Of a stretch of 19,596 bases of DNA, positions 1 to 7,637 are shown one piece after another (the first letter of the stretch is position 1; each line of letters starts with the position of its first letter). Where the stretch lies: contig JBJOQW010000027.1 of NCBI GenBank assembly GCA_046049665.1, positions 1-19,596 on the forward strand, read 5' to 3'. The notes beneath the pieces were generated by a model, which saw only the letters and a program-made list of their open reading frames with translations, had not been told where the DNA came from and made no database searches. Both the position numbers and the translations under genes were made by a program. Source of the DNA: JAAFHS01 sp046049665 (GTDB lineage Bacteria > Pseudomonadota > Alphaproteobacteria > Rhodobacterales > Rhodobacteraceae).

Positions 1-786
1 GCGCGCATCGGTGTTCAGGCGCAGGGGGCGGGGCCAGCCTGCGGGATAGGTGGCGGCGCGGTAGCTGTTGAACAGGGCCACGTCGAAATCATCTGCGAAG
101 GCGGGATAGATATTCGCCTGATACTGGGCGTGGAAGCCCTGTAGTTTTGCCAGCAGATCGGGCACGGCCATGGGGCGCGGGGTGGGTTGCAAGACGCCGG
201 CATGGCCGGACAGGACGGCATCAATCGCGGCCTGCGCGGCGGCACCTGCGTGCAGCAGCTGCACCCGTCCGTCAGGGTTGACGGTTGGGGTTGCGCCATC
301 AAGGATCTGGCGGATCAGGGTGGCGGTGACGTTGTTGTAGAACGGACGCGCGCCTTCACCAAAGATATGCGGCAGAATCAGGTCGGTAAAGCGGGGGGCA
401 AAGGCCGCGAGCACCTCGGCGGCAATGCGCTTTGACCGGCCATAGGGCGTATCGGTGACGGCATGGGTGGAATTGGCGTAAACGATGTGCGGGCTGGCCC
501 CAGCGGCCTTGCACATTGCCACAAGGCGCGTGGCGATTGCGGGATTGGCTGCCTCGACCTCGGCCTCGGTGCCACGGTTCACGCCGGCAAAATGCAGCAC
601 GGCATCCGCGCCTTGCAGGGCCTGTTGCAGTGCGGCGTCATCATCAAAACGCGCGTGGTCCAGCGCGACAATGTCATAAGGAACGGCCTGCCCCTTGAAG
701 CGCGCGGCGCAGTTGGCGGCATGTAGCCGGGCGTGGGCGTGCCAGCCGATCAGCCCGCCCGCGCCAGTGATGAGCACACGCATCAT
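1..786 (-). CDS. capF: CapF/WbjC/FnlB-type UDP-sugar 4-reductase (3' end cut off by the window)
   Basis: Reading leftwards from the ATG at 786 there are 262 codons without a stop up to the window edge. The protein is a short-chain dehydrogenase: Rossmann motif TGAGGLIG at residues 7-14 and the catalytic YxxxK as YGRSK (Tyr115, Lys119). Stretches such as HFAGVNR, PHIFGEGARPFYNNVTAT and the final PLRLNTDAR resemble Staphylococcus CapF, a roughly 370-residue enzyme with an SDR domain followed by a cupin domain. The cupin half would lie outside the window. In that family the SDR domain reduces the 4-keto intermediate made by CapE, on the way to UDP-N-acetyl-L-fucosamine. The start overlaps the capE stop by ATGA, so the two are probably translationally coupled; an ATG one codon later (783) is an alternative. 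Family assignment is by recalled similarity; substrate is inferred from the pairing with capE. Confidence 0.85.
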   Translation of the reverse strand, partial: MMRVLITGAGGLIGWHAHARLHAANCAARFKGQAVPYDIVALDHARFDDDAALQQALQGADAVLHFAGVNRGTEAEVEAANPAIATRLVAMCKAAGASPHIVYANSTHAVTDTPYGRSKRIAAEVLAAFAPRFTDLILPHIFGEGARPFYNNVTATLIRQILDGATPTVNPDGRVQLLHAGAAAQAAIDAVLSGHAGVLQPTPRPMAVPDLLAKLQGFHAQYQANIYPAFADDFDVALFNSYRAATYPAGWPRPLRLNTDAR

Positions 787-1823
787 GAACGCGCTTGCCA
801 GCTTGCCAGTTCGGCCTCAACCTCGGGCAAGGACAAAAGCAGACGCTTGACCCTGGCCACATCCAGCCGTTCGGTATTGTGCGAATGGTAATCCTCGTGC
901 TGCACCACCTCGACCTCACCTTCGCTGAAGTAGGGTTTGTAGTTCAGATCGCGGTGGTCCAGCATGATGCGATGATAATCGCCCATGTCCTCGGATTTGG
1001 TCAGTTCCTGCGCGCTGGCCAGTGTTTCATACAGCTTTTCCGCATGGCGCCAGCCAATGATTTCGACCGGGTGATCCGGCGCACCGAACAATTCCTTCAG
1101 TGCAGTCACAAGATCAGCAATGGTCGAGGCCGGGGCCTTTTTGATGAAGAGATCACCCTGACGGGCATGGGCAAAGGCGTAGTTCACCAACGCCACGCTA
1201 TCACGCAGCGGCATCAGGAACCGTGTCATGGTGGGTTCGGTCAGCGTAATGGGCTTGCCCGTCTTGATCTGGCTGATGAAAAGCGGAATGGCGGATCCGC
1301 GCGAATACATCACATTGCCGTAGCGCACGCAGGAAATGGTGGTCTTGTGCCCGACCCCCAGATCACGCGCGGCCGCCTGTGCCAGCTTTTCCATCATGGC
1401 CTTGCTGATACCCATGGCATTGACCGGAAACACGGCCTTGTCGGTGGACAGGCACACCAGACTGCGCACCCCGTGTGAAATGGCCGAGCGGATGACGTTT
1501 TCAGACCCCTGCACGTTCGTGCGGATCGCTTCCATCGGAAAGAACTCGCAGCTTGGCACCTGTTTCAGCGCGGCTGCGTGAAACACGCAATCGACGCCCG
1601 CCATCGCGCGATCAACGCTGTCAAGATTGCGGATATCGCCGATGTAGTAGCGCACGCGCGGATCACGCAGATCATTGCGCAAGGCATCCTGCTTTTCTTC
1701 ATCGCGGCTGAGAATGCGGATTTCCTGCGTGCCACTGGCCAGCAATCCGCGCAGCATCGTCTTGCCGAAAGACCCGGTTCCGCCCGTGATCAGCACAACA
1801 TCTTTATCTTGAACCGGTGACAC
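783..1823 (-). CDS. capE: CapE/WbjB/FnlA-type UDP-GlcNAc 4,6-dehydratase / 5-epimerase
   Basis: This soluble extended SDR of 346 residues would convert UDP-GlcNAc to a 4-keto-6-deoxy sugar with epimerisation, the first step to UDP-L-FucNAc. Visible motifs are TGGTGSFG (residues 13-20), YIGDIRN (60-66), and STDKAVFPVNAMGISK, in which Thr127, Asp128, Lys129 and Met137 form the unusual active site; methionine stands where most SDRs have tyrosine, as in CapE and WbpM/PglF. FFPMEAIRTNVQGSENVI is also typical of this group. I chose the GTG at 1821-1823 because AGCAGGAG lies seven bases upstream and the Rossmann fold begins just after it. The open frame continues upstream to 1973, but that extension has no family resemblance. 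The stop overlaps the capF start. Length matches the family. No membrane segments, unlike the WbpM-type enzyme across the gap. Confidence 0.9.
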   Translation of the reverse strand: MSPVQDKDVVLITGGTGSFGKTMLRGLLASGTQEIRILSRDEEKQDALRNDLRDPRVRYYIGDIRNLDSVDRAMAGVDCVFHAAALKQVPSCEFFPMEAIRTNVQGSENVIRSAISHGVRSLVCLSTDKAVFPVNAMGISKAMMEKLAQAAARDLGVGHKTTISCVRYGNVMYSRGSAIPLFISQIKTGKPITLTEPTMTRFLMPLRDSVALVNYAFAHARQGDLFIKKAPASTIADLVTALKELFGAPDHPVEIIGWRHAEKLYETLASAQELTKSEDMGDYHRIMLDHRDLNYKPYFSEGEVEVVQHEDYHSHNTERLDVARVKRLLLSLPEVEAELASWQARS

Positions 1824-2137
1824 AAAGATACTCCTGCTAGCATAAACATGATGCGCCCTGCGCAACCAGAAGCGCGATAGTCCAAACCGATCCGAAAGGC
1901 AATCAGAGGCCACATGGCAAATGGCACCCGTCCTTGCCGCCCTGATACGGCCAGATATGGCGGAAATGCACACAGCAAGCGGCTTTTCGCCATGAAAGCA
2001 CGCATTGCAATCGCTTGTCCCTGCGTTTTGGGTGTATTGGGAACAACCATGGGGCGTGGTATTGCCGATTCGAGCCGTTCTGCTGCCAGCAAAGGTGTTA
2101 GGTGCCTTCCAACAGTTCTGATCATCTGGTGTAATCC
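1824..2137. other. Divergent intergenic region between capE and the wbpM-like gene
   Basis: These 314 bases must hold the promoters of two divergently transcribed polysaccharide genes. I found the capE ribosome-binding site (AGGAG on the minus strand, about 1831-1835) but no convincing -35/-10 pair for either direction, no strong palindrome and no terminator. Small open frames cross the region on both strands (for example a plus-strand frame from 1914 and a minus-strand frame from 2125 running into capE). They lack ribosome-binding sites and their sequence is low-grade, so I do not call them genes. Confidence 0.5.
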
Positions 2138-4102
2138 ATGGTTGACCGATTTCTTGCTGCCATCTTTACGCTAAGCCGTTGGCAAAAGCGTGCAGCACAG
2201 ATGCTGGCCGATATGGCGGCGCTTTTGTTTGCCTTTGCCTGTGCCATGGCGCTGCGGCTGGAAAGCATCGCGTTTGTCAACCAGGCCGGGCCGTGGGCTG
2301 CAATCGGGATCGTGGTTGTCTGCAGCATTGGTGTGTTCCACCTGCTTGGACTTTACAAAAGCATGGTGCGCTACATTTCGGCCAATGCGGCGTTTACCAT
2401 TGCAATCGGGATCTTTGCCTCTGCCGTCATGCTGTTTGCGACAAGCGTTGCATTCGGGCAGATCCTGCCGCGCACGGTGCCTGCCATTTACGGGGCGATT
2501 GCGTTTCCCCTGATTTGCGGGTTGCGCTTTGGGGTAAGGGCCCTGTTCAATCGCCGGCTGAACGCCAGCAAGGAAAATGTCTTCATCTACGGGGCGGGCA
2601 GTGCGGGGCGGCAATTGTTGCGCACCTTGCAGCAAGACCCGGGATTCAATCCGATCGCGTTTCTGGATGATGCCCCGGCGTTGCAAAAGATGATCGTGGC
2701 GGGCCTGCCTGTCCATGCACCCGACGCCCTGCCTGCCCTTGCACAAAGATTTGCTGCGCGGCGGGTTTTGCTGGCCATTCCCAGCGCGTCACCGCACGCG
2801 CGGCGCAACATTCTGGCGCGGCTCAGCGATATGCAGATGCATGTGCAGACCATTCCGGGCATTGCCGACATCATGTCAGGTGATGCACGGATCAACGATC
2901 TGCGCAGCGTCGCAGTAGAAGACCTGCTGGGCCGCGAACCCGTTCCGCCCTTGAATGACCTGCTGGATGCCAATCTGCGGGGCAAGGCGGTAATGGTGAC
3001 AGGTGCAGGCGGATCTATCGGCAGTGAGCTGTGCCGGCAGGCCATTCAGCGCGGGCCAACACGGCTGGTGCTGGTGGAAACCTCGGAATTTGCGCTGTAT
3101 TCGATTGACGGCGAATTGCGCCGCCTGCTGGCGGAACAAGGCCATGACGTTGAAATCATTCCCTTGCTGCTGTCGGTCCAGTCGGGCGCCGAGATGAAAA
3201 CCGCGATGCAGCGGTTCCGGGTAGATACGGTTTACCACGCAGCGGCCTACAAGCACGTGCCGCTGGTTGAGCACAATGTGATCGAAAGCATCCGGAACAA
3301 TGTCTTTGGCACCTTGGCCACGGCAAATGCGGCTGTCGAGGCCCATGTCGAAAGCTTTATTCTGGTGTCCACGGACAAGGCCGTGCGCCCGACCAATTAC
3401 ATGGGGGCGACAAAACGGATGGCAGAACTGATCTGTCAGGCGATGTCAGACCGCCAGACCCATACGAAGTTTGCGATGGTGCGGTTTGGCAATGTGCTGG
3501 GGTCTTCGGGTTCGGTCATCCCGCATTTCCGCCAGCAGATCGAAGCGGGCGGCCCGGTCACGGTGACCCACCCCGAGGTGACGCGCTATTTCATGACCAT
3601 TCCAGAAGCAGCCCTGCTGGTGATGCAGGCCGGGGCCATGTCGCGCGGGGGCGATGTGTTTGTTCTGGACATGGGCGACCCGATTGCCATTGTGGATCTG
3701 GCCGCACGGATGATCAGCCTGTCGGGCTTTACGCCACGTTTTCCGGATGCGTCGGATCAACCCGCGCGGTCTGGCGAAATTGCCATCGCCTTTACCAAGT
3801 TGCGCCCGGGCGAAAAGCTGTATGAGGAACTGCTGATAGGCGATGATGTGACGGCTACCCAACATCCGCGCATCATGTCGGCACATGAGGAAAAGCTGTC
3901 ATGGGCCGCCCTGCAAACCGCCCTGTCCGAGCTTGAGGCGGCTTGTGCGGCACGTGATGTGCCACGCGTGCGTGATGTGTTGCAGGCTGCGCCGACAGGG
4001 TTCAGCCCGGATGAGGCGGTGGTTGATTACGGCTGGTTGCACCGGCAAGATGCTGTCGTGCGCCCGCTGCTGTTTGATGACAGCATGTCTGCGGCCGAAT
4101 AA
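2138..4102 (+). CDS. Membrane-anchored nucleoside-diphosphate-sugar 4,6-dehydratase (WbpM/PglF/CapD family)
   Basis: The 654-residue protein has the full architecture of the long dehydratases: about four N-terminal membrane segments (roughly 22-40, 51-72, 83-106, 112-134), a first nucleotide-binding domain with YGAGSAGRQLL (151-161), and a C-terminal extended SDR domain with VTGAGGSIGSE (287-297). The active site reads STDKAVRPTNYMGATK; Thr412, Asp413, Lys414 and Met422 have the spacing described for PglF, with methionine replacing the usual tyrosine. NVLGSSGSVIPHF, PEVTRYFMTIPEA and LRPGEKLYEELL are family hallmarks. These enzymes turn UDP-GlcNAc into UDP-4-keto-6-deoxy-GlcNAc at the inner face of the cytoplasmic membrane for O-antigen, capsule or glycan synthesis. 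The Shine-Dalgarno before the ATG at 2138 is weak (GGTG), but the N-terminus SRWQKRAAQMLADMAAL fits the family. Ends 42 bases from the convergent GntR gene. Confidence 0.92.
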   Translation: MVDRFLAAIFTLSRWQKRAAQMLADMAALLFAFACAMALRLESIAFVNQAGPWAAIGIVVVCSIGVFHLLGLYKSMVRYISANAAFTIAIGIFASAVMLFATSVAFGQILPRTVPAIYGAIAFPLICGLRFGVRALFNRRLNASKENVFIYGAGSAGRQLLRTLQQDPGFNPIAFLDDAPALQKMIVAGLPVHAPDALPALAQRFAARRVLLAIPSASPHARRNILARLSDMQMHVQTIPGIADIMSGDARINDLRSVAVEDLLGREPVPPLNDLLDANLRGKAVMVTGAGGSIGSELCRQAIQRGPTRLVLVETSEFALYSIDGELRRLLAEQGHDVEIIPLLLSVQSGAEMKTAMQRFRVDTVYHAAAYKHVPLVEHNVIESIRNNVFGTLATANAAVEAHVESFILVSTDKAVRPTNYMGATKRMAELICQAMSDRQTHTKFAMVRFGNVLGSSGSVIPHFRQQIEAGGPVTVTHPEVTRYFMTIPEAALLVMQAGAMSRGGDVFVLDMGDPIAIVDLAARMISLSGFTPRFPDASDQPARSGEIAIAFTKLRPGEKLYEELLIGDDVTATQHPRIMSAHEEKLSWAALQTALSELEAACAARDVPRVRDVLQAAPTGFSPDEAVVDYGWLHRQDAVVRPLLFDDSMSAAE

Positions 4103-4144
4103 GGGAACCAACGGCTGTCTAATGGCTTGGGCCTGACTGAAGGG

Positions 4145-4795
4145 TCAGCTCAGCCAGCCGCGTACCCCTTCGATCCCGTCGGCAATATCGTCACGCATGG
4201 CACGGACCAAGGCAGCCGTCTCGCCTGCCCGCATGGCGGCCAGCGCATCTTTGTGGCGGTCTTGCAGGACGCCCGCGCCATAGCGCGCGCAGACCACGCG
4301 CAGCGAAGGGCCAAACCGCAGCCACAGGGCGCGGGCCATGTCGACCAGCACGGGGGCATCGGATGCGGCGTAAAGTGCAAAATGAAAGGCGTGGTTACTT
4401 TGCAGATAGTCGCTGATCCGGCCTGCAGCGATGGCCTGATCGACCTGTGCATCAAGGGCAGTCAGCCGGGCAATCAGGGCGGGCGTGACGCGGTGGGCGG
4501 CGCGTTCCACAAGATGGGGCTCAATGGCAAGTCGGGCAAAAGCCAATTGATCAACGTCCGAGGTGCTGAGCATGGGCACCGAGACGCGGCGGTTGCCTTG
4601 TGGCGTCAGCGCGGCTTCGGCCGTCAGGCGGCGGATCGCCTCACGCACGGGGGTCATGCCGGCGTCAAGCGCTGCACAAAGTCCCTGAATGGTGACGGGT
4701 TGGCCCGGTTCCAGATGGCCGAACAGCACCATGTCCCGCAGGCGGGCATAAGTCAGCTCGTGGCTGGGGATCTTGCGGGCTGTGGCGTCCATCAT
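4145..4795 (-). CDS. GntR-family transcriptional regulator, FCD (FadR-like) subfamily
   Basis: The 216-residue protein has an N-terminal winged helix (about 10-75; motifs YARLRDMVLFGHLEPGQ and GMTPVREAIRRLTAE) followed by an all-helical FCD ligand domain (about 80-205). In the FCD domain NHAFHFALY (His138) and DRHKDAL (His181) sit where family members place metal or ligand-binding residues; the usual last histidine appears to be replaced by Asp202/203. It is the last gene of the minus-strand sugar operon, 46 bases after the GH43 gene, and is convergent with the wbpM-like gene. It probably senses a sugar-acid-like intermediate of the same pathway, but that is inference. Two ATGs (4795 and 4792) are possible starts; AGGA lies too close to the first, so the second may be used. 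Confidence 0.85.
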   Translation of the reverse strand: MMDATARKIPSHELTYARLRDMVLFGHLEPGQPVTIQGLCAALDAGMTPVREAIRRLTAEAALTPQGNRRVSVPMLSTSDVDQLAFARLAIEPHLVERAAHRVTPALIARLTALDAQVDQAIAAGRISDYLQSNHAFHFALYAASDAPVLVDMARALWLRFGPSLRVVCARYGAGVLQDRHKDALAAMRAGETAALVRAMRDDIADGIEGVRGWLS

Positions 4796-4804
4796 GTCCT
4801 ATCC

Positions 4805-4839
4805 GGCGGGCAGCCCCTTTATGCCGCCGCTGCCCCGCC
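4805..4839 (-). other. Intercistronic hairpin between the GH43 and GntR genes
   Basis: On the minus-strand transcript GGCGGGGCAGC pairs with GCTGCCCGCC across a 14-nt loop, with one bulged G, starting three bases after the GH43 stop. No T-run follows, so it is not a standard intrinsic terminator. It may stabilise the upstream mRNA 3' end or partly reduce expression of the regulator. Confidence 0.4.
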
Positions 4840-4841
4840 GA

Positions 4842-6413
4842 TCAAGTCGAAACCGTTGCCCCTGGAAAATAGTCGAACGTGGTGAAGTCGGCCTGCCAGC
4901 CCTGGCCTGTCAGATCATAGGCGATCATGCCGACAAAGGCCCCGGTAAAGGATGCGTGTTCCCCGCGCCCGCCTTCATCAGAAATCAGGCCGGCATCCAG
5001 CGCGGGGCCGATGGGGGCACCGTTCAGGGTGAATTGCTGATGCACGCCACCCACCTGCACGCCAAGCGACAGCGGGCCGTCAGGGGCGGGCTGGGTGGCA
5101 TGGAAGGTCAGCCCCTCACCCGGCCAATCGCCAAGGCAAGAGACGATCTGCACCACGCGCGCACCGGCTTCCCGCGTGACAAGGGCTGCGTGAAACTTGG
5201 TGCGGTTGTAATAGGTGGTCAGGCCTGCGGCGCGCTGCCAGTTGGGCGGATCGGCAAGCAAGGTGGTTTCGGCGCGGTAGGCATGGTGTTGCTGCCTGCG
5301 GGCCACAAGCGATTGTTCAAACCATGACCCGATGCTTTCGCGCCCGGTCAGGCGCAGGCTGTGGCCGGTCAGGGCGAACAGGCGTTCAGGTTGGGGCGTG
5401 CGCAGCCATTGGAAATCATCCGGCAAGGTGTGGGTAAAGGCGTGATGGACCGGGGCATCCGGCAGGCGGGCTACATCAAGCGGCAGATCAAGCGGCGGCA
5501 CAAGGCCGCCATCTGCAAGATACAACCAGTCATCGCGCCAGACGCAGGCGGCAAGACCGGTTTCTCGGCCCAAGGCACAGAAATTCGGCGGCAAGGGGCG
5601 ACCGCAAAGGAAGGTATGAAAGGCGCGGCGATCGGGGGTTTCCACGTATTGCCCATGGCCCACACGCTGCAGGGGGGCATCGGGGGCGAAACGGGCGGTC
5701 ATGAGATGCTGATTGGGGTGGGTCTCATAGGGGCCGGTGATGTGGCGCGACCGGGCCATTGTGACCGCATGTTCATATCCGGTGCCGCCTTCTGCCGTGG
5801 TCAGGTAATACCAGCCGTTGCGCTTGAACAGATGCGGCGCTTCGGTCAGGCCAAGTGGGGTGCCGGTATAGATGGTCTGCACCTCGCCCAGCAGCCCGCG
5901 TTCGGGGTGCCATTCTTGCAGCTCGATCCCGTCAAAACTGTCATGCGCGGGGTTCAGGCCGGTGCCCTTGCCGCGATGGTTCCAGCGCATGTTGAGAAAC
6001 CATTTGCGCCCGTCATCATCGTGAAAGAGCGACGGGTCAAAGCCGGATGAGGTGACATAGGTGGGATCGGACCAATCGCCATCAATGGTATCACAGGTGA
6101 CGATGTAGTTATGCGCATCCTTGAACGCGCCATCCAGACGTTTGACATCGGTATACACCAGCCAGAACCGCCCATCGGCATGCGAAAGGCAGGGCGCCCA
6201 GACACCGCAACTGTCAGGGTTGCCGCGCATGTCCAACTGGCTTGGGCGGCGCAGGGGGCGACAAACCAAACGCCAGTTCACCAAATCCGTGGAATGATGG
6301 ATTTGCACGCCGGGATACCATTCAAATGTAGACACGGCGATGTAGTAGTCATCCCCGACACGGCAGATGGAGGGATCGGCGTTAAAGCCGCGCAGGATGG
6401 GATTGTGTGGCAT
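4842..6413 (-). CDS. Glycoside hydrolase family 43, beta-xylosidase-like (XynB type), cytoplasmic
   Basis: This 523-residue enzyme resembles beta-xylosidases such as that of Selenomonas ruminantium along its whole length. The N-terminal five-bladed propeller carries the expected triad: base Asp13 (GFNADPS), modulator Asp126 (SSGFDPSLF) and acid Glu191 (GLTEAPHLF). STFEWYPGVQIHHSTDLV, TAEGGTGYEH and GRPLPP are further family signatures. A C-terminal beta-sandwich (about 330-523) contains GLTTYYNRTKFHAA and FTGAFVGMIAYDLTG. It would release terminal xylose, or possibly arabinofuranose, from short oligosaccharides. No signal peptide is visible, fitting cleavage after import. I prefer the ATG at 6413, preceded by AGAGGA and placing the base Asp at the usual position; a GTG at 6461 would add 16 residues. 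A shorter loop after GRPLPP than in the Selenomonas enzyme may alter specificity. Confidence 0.9.
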   Translation of the reverse strand: MPHNPILRGFNADPSICRVGDDYYIAVSTFEWYPGVQIHHSTDLVNWRLVCRPLRRPSQLDMRGNPDSCGVWAPCLSHADGRFWLVYTDVKRLDGAFKDAHNYIVTCDTIDGDWSDPTYVTSSGFDPSLFHDDDGRKWFLNMRWNHRGKGTGLNPAHDSFDGIELQEWHPERGLLGEVQTIYTGTPLGLTEAPHLFKRNGWYYLTTAEGGTGYEHAVTMARSRHITGPYETHPNQHLMTARFAPDAPLQRVGHGQYVETPDRRAFHTFLCGRPLPPNFCALGRETGLAACVWRDDWLYLADGGLVPPLDLPLDVARLPDAPVHHAFTHTLPDDFQWLRTPQPERLFALTGHSLRLTGRESIGSWFEQSLVARRQQHHAYRAETTLLADPPNWQRAAGLTTYYNRTKFHAALVTREAGARVVQIVSCLGDWPGEGLTFHATQPAPDGPLSLGVQVGGVHQQFTLNGAPIGPALDAGLISDEGGRGEHASFTGAFVGMIAYDLTGQGWQADFTTFDYFPGATVST

Positions 6414-6430
6414 GGTTCCTCTGATCAAAA

Positions 6431-6480
6431 GGGGGCGCCCGATGCATGGCTGCATGGACACCCCCGCCTTTTCCGCCCCC
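6431..6480 (-). terminator. Possible hairpin/attenuator between the dehydrogenase and GH43 genes
   Basis: On the minus-strand transcript GGGGGCG (6480-6474) can pair with CGCCCCC (6437-6431), followed at once by TTTT. Inside lies a smaller hairpin, ATGCA with TGCAT around a four-base loop (6442-6455). The long distance between the outer arms and the short T-run make a true terminator uncertain. It ends about 17 bases before the GH43 start, so it could instead modulate read-through or translation. Confidence 0.35.
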
Positions 6481-6507
6481 GCATGGGAGTCCGCAGGGGC
6501 AGAAAAC

Positions 6508-7635
6508 CTATTTCAGCAGCGCCATGGCAGCATCAGCGCCCAACGCCTCGGGCCGCGTGCAGGTGGTGGTCAGCGTCACGAATTGCCCGGTCTCACCCGA
6601 TGTCAGGGCTGCGGTCATGGCATCAACGGCATGCAAGGACCGTTCAAACGAACAGCGGTGATCGCGGCCAGTGGCAATGGCCGCCACCATATCCGCCACG
6701 CCGGCCATGCGGTAATTTGCCAATGGCCCGCGCCCGTGATCCTGATTGGTCTTGCTGAAGGGGTGATCCCAACCTGCCACGGCGGCAATCTTGCCATCCT
6801 TGCCCGCCATTTCGATGGTGCCGCCAAAGAAGTTCGGGTCGGGCACGAACAGGCTGCCCATAGTGCCATAAAGCTCCATGTTCACGCGCTTGTGCGCCTG
6901 CACATCCCAGCTGACCGACAGGTTTATGGTGGCGCCGTTCACAAACTCCAGCAGTGCGTGAATGTTCGTGGGCGTGTTCACCGGAATGACCTGCCCTGCG
7001 TTCGGCTGGCTGGTCACCGTGCGGCTGGTATGCGCCGAACTGGTCAGCGCGCCCACGCGGCGGATGGGTCCAAGGAAGTTGATCAGGTTGCCAATGTAAT
7101 ATGGCCCCATGTCCAGCATCGGCCCTGCACCCGGTTGGAAAAAGAAATGCGGCGTGGGGTGCCACATCTCCATCCCCGGGCCCATGAAGGCGCAGGCACC
7201 TGCGGTCACGCGGCCAATCGCGCCATCATCAATCATCTGACGCACTTGCTGATGCGCGCCACCTAGGAATGTATCGGGGGCCGAGCCGATGCGCACACCC
7301 TTTGCCGCCGCCAGATCGCGCAGGGCGACGCCTTCGGCAAGCGTCAGCACCACGGGCTTTTCAGAGTACACATGCTTGCCCGCCTCAACCGCGCGACGGG
7401 TGATGTCATAATGCGCGGCGGGGATCGTCAGGTTGATGACAAGGCCTACGTCGGGGTTGGCCAGAAGGTCATCCACCGTCTGGGCCTGCACCTTGTATTC
7501 AGCCGCGCGCGCCGTGGCGGCCTCCATGTTCATGTCGGCGACGGCCACAACCTGCAACCCTTTGAACAAGGGGGCGAGGCCGAGGTAGGTGGTGGAGATA
7601 TTGCCGCAACCGATGAAGCCGATATTCATGGTCAT
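6508..7635 (-). CDS. Gfo/Idh/MocA-family NAD(P)-dependent sugar dehydrogenase (first copy)
   Basis: The 375-residue protein has an N-terminal Rossmann domain (NIGFIGCGNIS, residues 4-14; VADMN) and a C-terminal alpha/beta substrate domain. The family lysine is in SEKPVV (Lys93). The usual D-x-G-x-H motif is D-M-G-P-Y (Asp175, Tyr179), so tyrosine stands in the catalytic histidine position, as in the glucose-fructose oxidoreductase and dihydrodiol dehydrogenase branch. It should oxidise or reduce a hydroxyl/keto group on a sugar or cyclitol in the cytoplasm. The ATG at 7635 lies two bases after the stop of the TIM-barrel gene, with GGTGG upstream; a GTG at 7644 and an ATG at 7629 are alternatives. 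The close coupling suggests the two proteins catalyse successive steps. Exact substrate unknown. Confidence 0.88.
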   Translation of the reverse strand: MTMNIGFIGCGNISTTYLGLAPLFKGLQVVAVADMNMEAATARAAEYKVQAQTVDDLLANPDVGLVINLTIPAAHYDITRRAVEAGKHVYSEKPVVLTLAEGVALRDLAAAKGVRIGSAPDTFLGGAHQQVRQMIDDGAIGRVTAGACAFMGPGMEMWHPTPHFFFQPGAGPMLDMGPYYIGNLINFLGPIRRVGALTSSAHTSRTVTSQPNAGQVIPVNTPTNIHALLEFVNGATINLSVSWDVQAHKRVNMELYGTMGSLFVPDPNFFGGTIEMAGKDGKIAAVAGWDHPFSKTNQDHGRGPLANYRMAGVADMVAAIATGRDHRCSFERSLHAVDAMTAALTSGETGQFVTLTTTCTRPEALGADAAMALLK

Positions 7636-7637
7636 GT

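Noticed and set aside
1922..1937. Sigma-54-like TGGCAC ... TTGC
   Set aside because: The spacing between the GG and GC elements is one base too long, and nothing in the neighbouring genes suggests sigma-54 control.
1824..1973. 50-codon upstream extension of capE
   Set aside because: The family fold starts right after the GTG at 1823, which has its own Shine-Dalgarno sequence; the extension has no resemblance to the family.
1914..2174. 86-codon plus-strand open frame in the capE/wbpM-like gap (and a minus-strand frame 1790-2125)
   Set aside because: No ribosome-binding site, no recognisable domain, and both frames overlap real genes or their starts.
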